From Phoenix dactylifera (taxonomy: Eukaryota > Streptophyta > Magnoliopsida > Arecales > Arecaceae): DNA of 64,000 nt. The stretch is from contig NC_052394.1 in the NCBI RefSeq assembly GCF_009389715.1, positions 21,454,899 to 21,518,898 on the forward strand, written 5' to 3'. Positions 13,578 to 25,474 of the stretch are shown piece by piece; the first letter of the stretch is position 1, and each line of letters opens with the position of its first letter. The translations under genes and the position numbers were made by a program. The notes below the pieces were generated by a model. The model worked only from the letters and a program-made list of their open reading frames with translations. It was not told the DNA's origin and ran no database searches.

Positions 13578-15311
13578 TCAGTGCATTCCTTTAGAAACCT
13601 TGATTCTTACAGATCAGAAATACAGGAAAAGAGTAAAAGAATAAACAGGTGAAAGATGGAAATTGTTACTTTGCAGTGCCATGATCAGATGAAAACTGAT
13701 AGAAGTTGATCTAAGTGCACCATTTGCACTTTAATTAACAGTGTAAAACCTCTTCTTGTTCCATCGCCTAGCTTAGTTCGGAGAGAACAAACAACTGAGA
13801 GATATTTTGTAAAGTTACAGGCTATGAAATTTACTTCTTAGAACAGAGCAGTGCTTCTTAATACAGTTTAACTCTTAAAATCATGTGTCATCTAGGGGAC
13901 GCTGATTCTATTTTTTTTTTATTTAACTCAAATAGACAATGTAGAGTTTTTGTTTTGTTTTTTGTTTTTTTTTTGACAACTGGGTCCTTTCCCTTCATGC
14001 TCTCTGTTTGTCAACTTCTTCTAATACTCCATTAAGGAAAAGCTTTCTTTTGATAAGACATCTGGAGTTGGCTTTCATGCCAGCCTTGTATCACTGTGTT
14101 GCTTTTGTAATTCATAATGAATATGAACTTGGTGTAGAGAATTTCCCCCCCTCTTCTAGAACATGTATTCTGGATATCATGGTGGACTTTGATAAAATGC
14201 AAATTGGTTGCTGCTTTTTGGGTATGGAGGCTGTAATTGGCAGAATGGTATGAATGAAACCTCAAATAGAAAGCTCAAAATGTGGATGCGTCTTTCTTTT
14301 TAACTCTAGTATATTCACAATGCAGAGTATGCTAGATACTGCAATTTGGTATCAGGATCTTTACCAGGCATAAATATACGTGACAGGAAAGAAGTTGATA
14401 AAAAATTGGCTCCAAATGATCGGATTGCTATCCTTTTTCTCTCTCCGTTTACAATAGTTCCTAAAATTGTTCCTGGATGATCGGATTAGCGCCAATTAGT
14501 CAATATTCGGAATTACTTTTAGTCATCTTATTCAAAACTAATATAAAACAATAATATCAAGCTCGTCGCATGAAGCTGTCGGCAGTCCAGGAGCAAAACT
14601 GATTCATCATAATGTTTCTGTACAGTGAAAGGCAGCGAGGTGAAGTGAAGGTTATGTCCGTGCTTCCGAAGGCTTTGTCGAATTTTCAGGTGTGGTCTAA
14701 TCTTTGCCATGAGAAAAGGAAGGTGGAGCAACTTACCCTCCTGAGACTCCATGCAGTCCTCCTAACTCTATTTCCTTGTGTCTCCCTCTCAATCTCTTTA
14801 TATCTTTATTTTTCATTAATAAATTAGAGGAAGGTTCCTGCCCCAATTGCATTTAAAAGCAACAAGCTACTGGAGGTAAACGTACCTCCTGGTGGTCAGA
14901 TCTTGCGTCCTATATTCTGCTGCTGCAGCGATGGCCGAAAGGGACAAGCGAGTTGACACCTGGAAACGTTTCTCCTCGATGGGACGAACCTCCTCTCCCC
15001 CCTCTCCCTCCGCCTCTTGGGTACCCGCTTACCAAAACCCGACTTCTCTTCTCCCCTGATTCGATTCCAATTCGACTCGGTCGGCGAAGCTACGAGCCAA
15101 GTCCAGGTACGCCGGCGTGAAACCTTCTCCTTCTGCTCTTCTGGTCGCTATATATCCCTTCTTTTTGAGCTCCATTCTAGTCTAGGGTTTGGTTTCTTCT
15201 TCCCCTTTTGTTTGTATGGAGGACTTAGGGTTTCTCGTTTCGTACCACAGACACCATATAACAAGTCCGGGAAAAAGAATTCGTTTGTAGGGTTTCATTC
15301 ACCCTCTCTCC
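13578..15311. other. VHA-a1 3' UTR, intergenic DNA and 5' leader of the PWWP gene
   Basis: No protein-coding gene is supported here. The first few hundred bases after the VHA stop should be 3' UTR; the poly(T)-rich stretch at 13911-13977 is downstream. From about 14890 the sequence becomes richer in C and T and looks like a plant 5' leader, with an 'agggttt' element at 15184-15190 and again near 15228 and 15291. A short upstream ORF starts at ATG 14932 (42 codons, stop at 15058-15060). A GT at 15107 (gtccag/gtacgc) could be the donor of a 5' UTR intron, but this is unproven. Confidence 0.5.
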
Positions 15312-18300
15312 ATGTCTGCGAGCCCTTCCGTAGATGAGGCCGCGGCCCTCTATTCGAGCAACGGAGGTGGCCAAGAAGGAGGCAGTACGTCTATGCCCGC
15401 GTCGGATCCCGGAGGAGGTGAGGAAACGGGAGGGGAATCAATGGTAGAAACCCTAGAGGAAAACCGACGAGGACTTGTTGATTCCGGTGGTGCTGATTCA
15501 GCTGAGAAGCCGGAATTGAATGTCGGGGAGGAAAGAGATGCGGCGGGGGCTGATGAAGTATCGGGCGCAGTTGTTCCTGAAGGGGCTGAGGGTGGGGAGA
15601 GTCGCAACGGGACTGGTGTCGAGCTTTTGAAGGAAAACGTTGCAGCTTTCAAAGAAAAAGGGCAGGGTGTTGTGCCTAACGAAGTGAAGGAGCATGATTT
15701 GGTTGATGAGTGCTTTCAAGATACGGAGGTTGGCAATCTGGGCTCCAGAGGGCAGGAGATGGGGGATGGATGCAATGGCGATCAAGAGTTGATAGCAGAT
15801 GCGCTGGAGACCGGGAACATTGGGAGAATTGCTCTTAAAGAGGCTAAAGCTGAAGGCTTGGAGAGTGTGGCAGATCTGGGAGGAAATGTGGAGGATGTTG
15901 TGGAGATCAGAAAGGGAACCGAACCCATGAAGGAAAAGGAATCCTGTCCAGAGAAGAGAGCAAGCGCAATGAATGATGTGACGAGTGGTGATTGGGTTGA
16001 CAGGAAGGCCGAAGTCATTGAAAGCAATGTATGTCCGAGTGAGTTGGTGCCGGGAGATGAATTGGGTGGTGATCAGAAGCTGAAATTAGACGTCAAGGAG
16101 GCAGAAAGTGTGATGGGGGTTGCAGAAGCAGCAGCCACAGGTACAGGTGGAGCAGTTGAAGTTGATGGCTTGGAGGGTGAACCAGCTAGTGAAGGGAAGG
16201 TTGATGTCGTGGAGACAGGGAATAAAACTGAATTCCTCAAAGAAGATGAACCTTACATAGAGAAAGAGCAGAGCAAAGCAAATGATGTGAAGGGTCATGA
16301 TTTGGTGGACAAGCAGCTTAAAGCTAAAGAGGGCATTCTAGGTCCTAACGGTTTGGAAATGGAAGATGGATTTGGTAGTAAACAGAAGTTAGAAATTAAT
16401 GTGGTGGATGGAGAAAATGTGGAGTGTGAGAAAGGAACTGAACTCATGAAGAAACAGATCACAAACCAGAACTTGGATTGCAAAGTGAGGGGCCAAGATT
16501 TGGTTGATGAACACCTGCAAGCTCCTGAGGGAGATGTGGGTTCCATGGCATTGGAAACAGAAAATAAATTGGGTGGTGATGAGAAGCTGGAAGCCAGTGT
16601 TGGTGATGCAGGATCCGGAGTGGGGACTGTCAAAACCCAGGCTGCGGTTGCTTTTGCAAGGGTGGAAGCTGATAGGTCAGAGGGTGTAGCAGGTCCGGGA
16701 CAAATACAGGTTGGGGTTGCAGAGTTTAGCAATGGAACTGAACTCCCCGAGGGAGTTTTATCTTGTCCAGAGGAGGATAAGAGTTTGGTTGGTGAGGTAA
16801 CGGACCTTCAGGCTGCAGAAGGAACACTTGTTCCTAAACTGTTGGAAACAGATAATATTTTGGATGGTGACCAGAACCCTGAACCAGGTGTGCTGGAGGT
16901 AGGATGTCTATCAGAGCCTTCAAATTATCTTGGAGGGGAGGAAGCTGAGAGATTGGAGAGTACGCCAGAATTGGGACAAGCACAGCATAAGGTTCCAGAG
17001 ACTAGTAATGGAACTGATCTCACCGGGCAAGCTGTGTCTTGTCCACAGAAGAACCAGAACATGGTGACTGAGAAGGGAGGTCATGATTTGGCTGATGCGC
17101 ATGGGCAAGCTTCAGAAGGAGACGGCAGTCAGAACCAATCTGTATTTGCGGAGAGTACTGGTGGAAATAAAGACATGGAAGAGGGGCTCTTTTTGGGTAG
17201 TAATCAAGACACACAGATCTGCTCAGCAGGACGCGGAATTGAGGCGGTTGAAGGGTCACTGGTGAGTGGTGATCAAGACAGAGATCATGAAGCTTCTGTT
17301 TCTCAAACATCTGTGGTAAACACAGATCAGAATAACCAGGAAGTAAGCAATGCTATTCATAGGGAAGAAACAAAGGAGGTGGATTCACTGCCTGTTGATG
17401 ATGCTATAATTGAGCAAGGAGATCATGTTGTAAAGGATTCAGACCTGGCTGATTCAGGTGTAGAGGTAAACAACCCAGATTCTCATGTTATTGATGACCT
17501 AGTGGGCAGTGGACCAATTGTGACTGCACAATCAGAAGCAGGCTTGGCTGAAAGTGTTGTTGATGCAGCAGTGCGTGCAGATAAATATCCTTCTGATGAG
17601 AATGCGAGGGACAAATTAGATATTACTACAGCAGATGGGAACTCAGTTTTGGTTGGCACAATTATGGAATTAGAAAGCAAAGGAAGGCAGCCAGTTGATG
17701 AGAATACAAGTGGTAAAGGAGATAATACTATGGCTAATTCATGCCCAGATTTAGAATCAAAGTTTGTAGGAACATGTCCACTTGCTTCTGTTCTGAATGA
17801 TTCAAAGTCATCTGTCACTCCTGGTTTGCTAATGGCCTCAGAGCTATCTGTATCTGGAAAGAATCAAGAGAGAGAACCCCAGTTCAATGGTTTGCTGGTT
17901 GAGAGGAGTGATGACTCGATTGTTCATGAAGCAGAATCTTCACCGGGCATATGTCAAAACATGGACATGGAATCCAGGGTTCTCAAGGATGAAACTTCTC
18001 TGCCTGAGGCGTGTCATGAAAAGAAGATTCTGCTCAAGTTGCAGAATCTGATAAGAAGAGCCCTTTGCTGGTGGATAGTGTGGCAAATATTGTTATTGGT
18101 GCAGGTGGTACTACTGAGCAGAATGTGCAGGTTGATGAACAAGGACATTCAAAAATAGCTGAGAAGCAAGTTGTGAAACGTGTTGGCATAAGGCCTCGAA
18201 CTTCCACCGCTGGAAAGGATCAGCATGCTAGTTACTTCTTGCCTCTTCAAGACAAGGATGCTTTCTCTATTTCTGATCTGGTCTGGGGTAAAGTAAAGAG

Positions 18301-21184
18301 CCATCCTTGGTGGCCTGGCCAAATTTTTGATCCTTCAGATGCATCGGATTTGGCAATGAAATATCAGAAGAAGGATAACCTCCTTGTCGCATATTTTGGA
18401 GATAAAACTTTTGCATGGTGTGAAGAACCTCAGCTGAAGCCTTTCGAGACATATTTCTCACAGATGGAAAAGCAGAGCAGTTCAGATGCATTTGTAACTG
18501 CTGTTAATGATGCACTAGATGAAGTCTCTAGGCGGACAGAATTGGGAATGACCTGTTTTTGTTTGCCTGAAGTAACTTATGCTAACATTAAGTACCAAAC
18601 AGTTGAGAATGCTGGTATACGAGAAGGGATTAGTAGATCTGTTTTTGACAGGTCTCTGGTTGTGGATTATTTTGAGCCTGGCAGACTTCTTAAATATATT
18701 CAAGCCTTAGCCCAGTTACCAACTGGAGGGGCTAACAGACTTGAGCTCGTGACAGCTCAGGCTCAGCTGAAGGCCTTTTATCGATCAAAGGGGTATCCTG
18801 AACTTCCTGTTTTCCTAAGTGGTGGAGGATTGATGGAGAATGATTCTGAGGTCTCACCCTCTGGTAGTAAATTATTTGGGAAAGATACCATGGAACACTC
18901 AACGCCTACTCCCATGGAACTAAATCTTGGGAAGCGCAAGAGAGGCAGAGGGAGGCCCTCCAATAAAGAAAAACAGATGTTGGAGGATGCTAAAAAACAA
19001 AAGAACTTATCTGAGCTAATGGAAGAAAACATTGTCTCTCCTCTGGCAAATGATGGCAAAATTGGATCTGCAGTAAAAATTGATGACGATTCGATGTCAC
19101 TTTCTTCTGAAAAGAAACGCAAGGTCATTGATTTTGATTCTGATTACTCAGAGAGAACTAAGAAAAAAAGGCTTGATTCTTTAGGAGATTTGGTTACCAA
19201 GTCACCATCTCCAACTCCTAGTAGTTCATTCAAGGTTGGAGAATGCATCCGTCGAGTTGCAAGCCAGTTGACTGGTTCTCCACCTATCCTTAGGTGCCAT
19301 GGTGAAACATTCCAGAAGAGCATTTCCAAGGCTGAGCATAGAAGATTTGATGTTGTCGATACTGAGGCTTCTACTCACGCCGGTGTAGAGAACCCAAGAA
19401 TAAAGATAGGCATATCAGGGGATACCTCCCTGGATGAAATGCTGTCTCAGCTGTGCTTAGCCGCAAGGGATCCTATGAAGGGATACAGTTTTCTGTCAAC
19501 TATAGTTAGTTTCTTTACTGATTTCAGAAATTTTTGTGCCTCAAGTTCTTCTAAGGAAAAGAAGAATGTTCAGAAAATTGGAGGTAAAAGGGGAAGGAAA
19601 AGAACTGTCAATTCTCAGTCACCCTCTTCTGATATGTCGACCCCTGATCATATGCAGGATTCTTATTGGTCTGACATGATATACCATAACAGCTCAACAA
19701 ATGATCTTAAAAGGAAAGGAGATGCTCATATGCGGAGCCTAAGGAAAAGGAGGAAATCTGGAGGGGAAACATCGCTCTCTTTGTCATTAGGCCGTATATC
19801 TGGTACCGCACGACATCTGCAGGTTGGAACCATCAGTCCTAAAATAAAACAAGCATTGACAACAGAAAGATCAGTAATCAGTTTGGAAGAAAAAATTGTT
19901 GATGAGTGCACGCCAACTGCACTGGTTTTGAGCTTTAATGGATCAAGTTCTCTTCCTTCTCAAACGGATCTCATTAGGATTTTCAGTCGTTATGGACCTC
20001 TGAAGGAAGCGGAGACAGAAGTTCAAAGCAAGACCAATCGTGTCAAAGTAGTCTTCAAGAAACGTGCTGATGCTGAAATAGCTTTCAGTAGTGCAGGAAA
20101 GTATAGTATTTTTGGGCCAGCACTTCTTAGTTATTGTCTTAGATACTTGCCATCAACACCTAATGCTTCTCCAGACACCCCACCACAAAGCAAAAATGAT
20201 GCAGGATCCATTGAAGGTGGCAAGTTAGAGGTTCCAGATGATGCTTCTCCAAATACTCTGTCACAAGGCAAAAATGATGCAATACCCATTGAAGGCAGCA
20301 ACTCAGAGGTTCCAGATGATGCTTCCCCAAATACCACACCAGAAGGCAAAAATGATGCAGTACCTGTTGAAGGTGGCAACACAGAAGTTCCAGGTGATGC
20401 TTCTCTGAGTACCACACAAGTCAAAAACGATGCAGCACTCATCAAAGATGGCAACTTAGAGGTTCCTGATGCTTCTCCAAATACCATACCACAAGACAAA
20501 AATGATGCAGCACCCACCGAAGGTGGCAATTTAGAGGTTCCAGGCTGTATGGCTCCAAATATTACACCCCAAAATGAAAATGATGCAGTACACATTGAAG
20601 GTGGCAACTTAGAGATTCCAGGTAGTACTTTTCCAAAAGCTAAACAATTAGATAACGATGATGCAGTACCCGCTGAATGGGGCAACATAGAGGTTCCAGA
20701 TGATACTTATGCAAATGTCATGCAAGACGAAAAGGATGCAGCACCAATCAAAGATGGCATCTCGGAGATTCCAGGAAATACTTCTGCAAATATTACCCCA
20801 CAAGATAATAATGATTTAGCAGTAATCAAAGATGACAGCTTAGAGGTTCCAGGTTATACTTCTCCAAGTACTACCGCACAAGACAAAAATGATGCAGCTT
20901 TACTTGAAGATAGCAGCGTAGAGATTCCAGGCAACACTTATCCAAATACTACCACACAAGACCAAAATGATGCAGCACTTGTTGAAGGTGTTATTTTTTA
21001 TCATCTCATTCCTTGTTTTTAGTAGGTAAAAATTATGCTGCTTTTGAATTATTCTGGCTCATCAAACCATTGGTTTTTTTTAGGTAAAGCAGAAATTGGT
21101 GTTGCATCAGATGTTGTGCAAGTGGAACTTGTGGACAGAGGGTCGGTTGAAGGGGTTGTTCAGGTGGATAGTCAGGCTAGTTAA
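15312..21184 (+). CDS. Large PWWP-domain chromatin protein (PDP type), frame broken near 18025
   Basis: The protein matches the architecture of plant PWWP-DOMAIN proteins (PDPs), histone-mark readers that work with MSI4/5 and PRC2 in Arabidopsis (family knowledge). ATG 15312 opens a 904-codon acidic, low-complexity region. The frame then slips by one base at 18024-18026 and continues as KSPLLVDSV and on. The PWWP domain starts at about 18276 (DLVWGKVKSHPWWPGQIF). A basic K/R-rich stretch with an AT-hook-like KRKRGRGRP is at about 18930-18960. The RRM-like PDP block (PTALVLSF, RYGPLKEAETEV, VVFKKRADAE, IFGPALLSY) spans about 19912-20150, and a tandem repeat runs from 20157 to 20987. The intron is 20988-21083 (gtgtta...tttttag), and exon 21084-21184 ends at TAA 21182-21184. 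The total is about 1925 residues, long for a PDP. The frameshift may be an assembly error or a real lesion. Confidence 0.85.
15840..17110 (+). repeat. Degenerate long repeats in the acidic N-terminal half of the PWWP protein
   Basis: The translation cycles through a recurring module: a start like V..E..NGTEL.KE, then SCPEK, then GHDLVDEH.QA.EG, then L(E/G)GDQKLE, then another start. Recognisable passes begin at about residues 100, 200, 300, 375, 475 and 560 of the frame from 15312. Examples are GQDLVDEHLQAPEGDVG and GHDLVDKQLKAKEGILG. The copies are strongly diverged at both DNA and protein level, unlike the fresher C-terminal array. Confidence 0.6.
20157..20987 (+). repeat. In-frame tandem array, about 11 units of 25-27 residues
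   Basis: The C-terminal tail of the PWWP protein repeats the unit (Q)-K-N-D-A-x-x-(I/V)-E-G-G-N-x-E-V-P-(G/D)-x-(A/T)-S-P-N-T. KNDA-like cores recur about every 78 bases from about 20194 to 20972, and the last unit stops at the intron donor (LVEG at 20988). At DNA level the words 'aaaatgatgca' and 'gaggttcca' recur in each unit. No known fold is apparent. Confidence 0.9.
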
Positions 21185-24100
21185 GTATTATTATCTTCGT
21201 TTTTCCTGTGAGGTAATTCCACTTTGCCCATTTTCTGTGCTGAAAATATATTTTAGGGCAATTCAAATGTGTGTTGTATAGAAGTTGTAAGCTGACCTCA
21301 TCAAGAAAGAAATATCCTTGCTGAAATGGTAATCTGTTTTAAAGCTTTTAGGCTAACTTCAGTGATTCTATTGAGGTTGTGAAAGTTTACTTAAGAACAT
21401 CTGACAACTATGTCTTGATCGTTTAAGATGTCAGAATTATAGTTAGTCTTGATCGTTTAAGATGTCAGAATTATAGTGAGCAGGTTTTGTTCCGAAACTG
21501 AAATTTCTTGATTGAGTCCGAGGCTACAGGCTGACACTGGTTTATGCTTTTATCTTATATCATGGCATTAATGACTACTTGTAAAGATACCATGTAAGTT
21601 CTTGCTCTGTACTTTTTAGACCAAGTGCAAGCCATATAGTCAGTCTTTTGCAGGTAATATTACAAGAAATTATTATCAGGAAATAGGAGCTTTTGATCCA
21701 TGAATTTATTATGGCTTTTATATGAGTGCTTATAGTTACTGGTTGTTCTTCTTCAACTTTACACGACCGTATAAACTATTTATGGTTGTTTACTGAAATC
21801 TTGGTTCTTTAAAATACGTAACAAGTATGAGGGGCTAAATCTCAAAGCTTGTGAAGCAACTTGAGCACATATGCATCTTCTATATGATTATGTAAAAAAG
21901 TGCCGTTTAATGCACCAAGGAGCTTTAGGTGTGCTTGTTCAAGAGATTGGACACGGGACCATTATCTTTTGAAGCCATAAACTTAGGGTCCTAGGCAGCA
22001 TCGTATGTCCAAACACTTTTGTATGGTGAGCTGTTAGGATTTTATGCTCCAGTTTAGTGTTGAACAGACTATTTATTTGCTCATTATTAAAATGATTTGA
22101 GCATTTTATTTAAGATTAAATGCCTTATCATTGTTGATGTATTTTATATTTTACACATGCCATTTGGAATTGATGAAACCAGTGTATAAGTCGCAACTGA
22201 ATTGTGCAAGAGCGAGAATGGGTGTGAATGACTATAGCTTTGTCCAGTTTTAGCTATAGAAGCTGCATCGGGCAATACCTGACCAGCACCTGACAATCCA
22301 CCAAAATAATCAGGTTAAGGTGGAGGATTTTTCATGATCAGGTTAGGTTGAAGTTTGCCTTGCTAAAAGTTGTCCAGATTATATATAATTAGGTCCAGGC
22401 TTGTTTTTGTCCTGCAAAGTCACAAGGGGGCAGTCCAAGAATTTCTTGCTGTTCTCAATATGTGAGTTGAGTCATAACTCTAGGGGCAAGCAAAGTGGAT
22501 TGCCTTCGACACTTAAAGACTGAATGAAAGGGTTTAAGAGGGAGCTGCAACAAACTCTAGGAACCATCTTACCCTGTCACAGACTCCACCACATCAATCA
22601 CCCTCCTCGCATCTCAAAGACAGTCATCTTCCTTCCGCAACCTCTTATGCCCCAAATGGCTGGAGAAGGGGCTTTTTGGAGGATTTGTGGAATTCGGGGG
22701 GTGAAGAGACAGAGTGGACAGGGAAAACGTAAGAAGCAGGCAAGGGATGGAAGAAAATAGCAAGAGTAAATTGTGCTGTGCACTTATGGTTTTGAGTAGC
22801 TTTTGGTAGGGGATAAAAGGTAGCAAAGATAACAAAAAGCTATATCTGTTTGTATGATGTTGGTCTCCATCCTCCGTTCTCTAAGACGGTCGGCTGCCCT
22901 CTTCTCTCTCTCTCTCTCATAATATTGTGGAGTGAACCCACCCTCTCTTTCTCATGCCTTTCATGTTCTTAAATAATCAGGTTGATGGTTGTTTCAAATT
23001 TGCAAAAAAAAAACTGGGCGTATGTCTCAGTCTGCCAACTTCAGCATGACTATATATAGGCTGCATTAAGGGTTAGCTCAATGCTGACCTGACTAAATTC
23101 CAATCTCACTTCTTGTTATTCTTGTTGAATTCAGATGTATTCTTCCTACACCATGAACTAGGCCAAAACCATGGCTCTACTATGGTATGCATTACTTTAT
23201 AGAAATAGGATGGCCTTGTTGATTTATTGGCCCCATTGCACAACCTGCTCTGCTTAAAAAATTGGGTGTATGGTCCAGTGAACTGAAGATGACTTGTTTA
23301 TATTATTGAATATAATGTCATAATATTGATACCATTATTATTTAAGGGGGGGCTACATGGTTATAACCACATCAAAAATTTTATTCGTATACTTAGAACC
23401 ACTTGCTATGCAATGGAGTGGATGACTTTACCTTTTAAAACATAAAAACAGATCAAGTACCTCCTACCCCAGATCCTTGGGAATCCATCATATTCCACAA
23501 AAACAACCAAGAGTAACAGAGGAACCCCAAGAGTCTTCAGATATAGACAAGCTAAACAACACAGCAGCCCCAGAAGTTCCACATGTCAGTGATCAGCTGA
23601 TCGCCATTCTTCTGTAAGCCAGTACTCGAGCTATCATCAGTTGATCGAAAACCCTGATACTTTTTTTCCCCCCATAGGGTATAAAATAGAGCTTTCAATA
23701 GGTTGGTAAGTAGATTTGAGAAAAGACAAAATGTAAAGGATATGGAAGGGGAAGAAGAATGAAGGGAGGAAATGTGTCTGGGAATCTTCAAATGCAAGAG
23801 ATGATGTAGACTCCTTGATCACAAGCTTCAAATCTTTCTGCACTCAAATTAATTCCAACATCAAGTCACTATATGTGCTTGATATGCTGAGGTTACTTGA
23901 AGAAGAAAGATGAAATCCTGAGACAAATCTAGATCATTGGACTGAAAAGACAGTCTCCGCCATTAGAACTAAGCAATTATACTAAATGCTATAAGACTTG
24001 TATCAGTGCCCTTAAGGAGCTTTATAATTGGGTTTTGCCACTAAAATCAATCTTGTCGACATTGTGTATTATGTTTGATGCTGCTAAAGTAGGTGGCCTA

Positions 24101-24365
24101 GTTCTAAGCACTTGTTAATATTTCAAACTTATTTCTATTGACGAAATGTGTTTTGAATAGTTCTGGGTGTTTGGAGTGCTCTTTGCAGATGCCGATGCCC
24201 TGGTTTTAGGTCTAACATGAATTTTATTTGGGGATGTCTTCCTTTTGCTTACTAGTGGACAGAATGCATGAATGGTTGCTCATACTGTGTACCATAATAT
24301 TGCTCATTAACTATGACTTAGTAGTTAGCACCTTGATTTGCATCATCCCCATTGTCTCTGTTCAG
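21185..24365. other. PWWP gene 3' region and intergenic DNA
   Basis: No gene is supported. A possible 3' UTR intron donor lies just after the stop (ctgtgag/gtaatt at 21213). A perfect tandem duplication is listed separately at 21412. Several open frames (22524-22835, 23552-23843) overlap on both strands and match nothing I know. A TC-rich run lies at 22901-22918. Confidence 0.4.
21412..21478. repeat. 34-bp tandem duplication
   Basis: The block gtcttgatcgtttaagatgt followed by cagaattatagt occurs at 21412 and again at 21446, identical in both copies. It lies just downstream of the PWWP gene and is a simple local duplication. Confidence 0.9.
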
Positions 24366-24698
24366 GTCTGCCCAGAAATTCTCCAACTCAGCTTTCACCA
24401 ATAACCGAACTGGCTGCACGAGGAACTACTGACTTCCAATTAAAGGTTTAGTCTCTCCTCTAAGATTCAATAGCATATTCCATTTAAAAATTTATCTAGA
24501 GATGGAGAGGAAATGGTTGTGCAAGTGTTTTGAATGACTTAAACCATATTATTTAGGGATATAATTAACCATTGAGATGCTTTCTGGCAATTTCTGCAGT
24601 GTCTCTTGCTTCTAGAAGATCTTGTTATAGGGTATCATGGGCAAACGTTTCAGCAGAATGGAAAAAATAAAAAAGATTTGACTTCCTCCAATACCTAG
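24366..24698 (+). other. Two candidate exons in a phase-compatible frame
   Basis: 24366-24445 is preceded by ttgtctctgttcag and followed by gtttag. It reads without stops as LPRNSPTQLSPITELAARG and on to LK. 24600-24698 follows tttctgcag, continues the same frame (CLLLLEDLVIGYHG...) and stops at TAG 24696-24698. The first exon needs one base from upstream, which matches the phase of the PWWP donor at 20987, so an alternative C-terminus or a spliced 3' UTR is possible. I know no homolog, and the donor gtttag is weak. Confidence 0.25.
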
Positions 24699-25209
24699 TC
24701 TTTGTCCTTCCTCCCCCACCCCACAAAAAAAAAACCCAGAGACAGTTGCAGGAAAATCAAAAAAATGAATTCCAATGTTCATGACATAACAACCTCCTGC
24801 CCTGCAATTACTCTAGTGAATAAGATTTTCTGGAGAACATATTGATATCCCCTCCTCAACAAAAGAAAAGGAAAAGAAAAGAAAAGAAAGAAACACGCAC
24901 ACATGCAAAAGAAACATCAAAAAAAAGGGCTGTTATGTCCATAATATAACTCCCTTCTGCCCTGCTATCACTCTATTGCATAAGATTTGCTGGTATGCGT
25001 ATGTCCTCTCTCCCAGGGCATGCTCATAACTCCCTCCTAAAATTTGCATTCTTAGGGTGTCCTTCCAAATTCTTGACATTGTGCTACTACTAATTGTATC
25101 ATTTCATGGTATCCACCTTTGATCATCTTATTCTTGCAGAAATGTCCAGAGTCTCAACTCACTTGCCTATGAGTGCCTTATTCATGTTTCTGAGATTCTG
25201 TGACTCTTA

Positions 25210-25474
25210 GGCGTGGTTTGGATAGGATGGGTCGGTAAAATGTTCTCCAATACTGATGTCTGCTGAATTTTATGAAACTTCCTGTTTGGGAAAAATATTT
25301 TAACAGTTTTAGCCAATCCAGATATTTCGCAAATCCAGAAAGATAGGTTTTTTAAGAGACATGGTGTTCCACGTTTTTCGCAAAATGGGATCTCCCACTT
25401 TCTTAAAAATCATGTTTTTACAAATTCTAGTTTTCTGAAAACAATTTTTATAAAACTTTCAACCAAACAGCACC
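25210..25474. mobile_element. Tourist-like (PIF/Harbinger) MITE, 265 bp
   Basis: The element is bounded by TTA at 25207-25209 and 25475-25477, the 3-bp duplication expected for PIF/Harbinger. Its ends are GGCGTGGTTTGG and, reversed, GGTGCTGTTTGG, which agree at 10 of 12 positions and match the GGxxTGTTTGG-type ends common in plant Tourist MITEs. The interior is AT-rich and codes for nothing. Confidence 0.7.

Noticed and set aside
18015..18158. Programmed ribosomal frameshift in the PWWP gene
   Set aside because: Nuclear plant genes of this class are not known to use one. No canonical slippery heptamer plus pseudoknot was evident, and a lost base is simpler.
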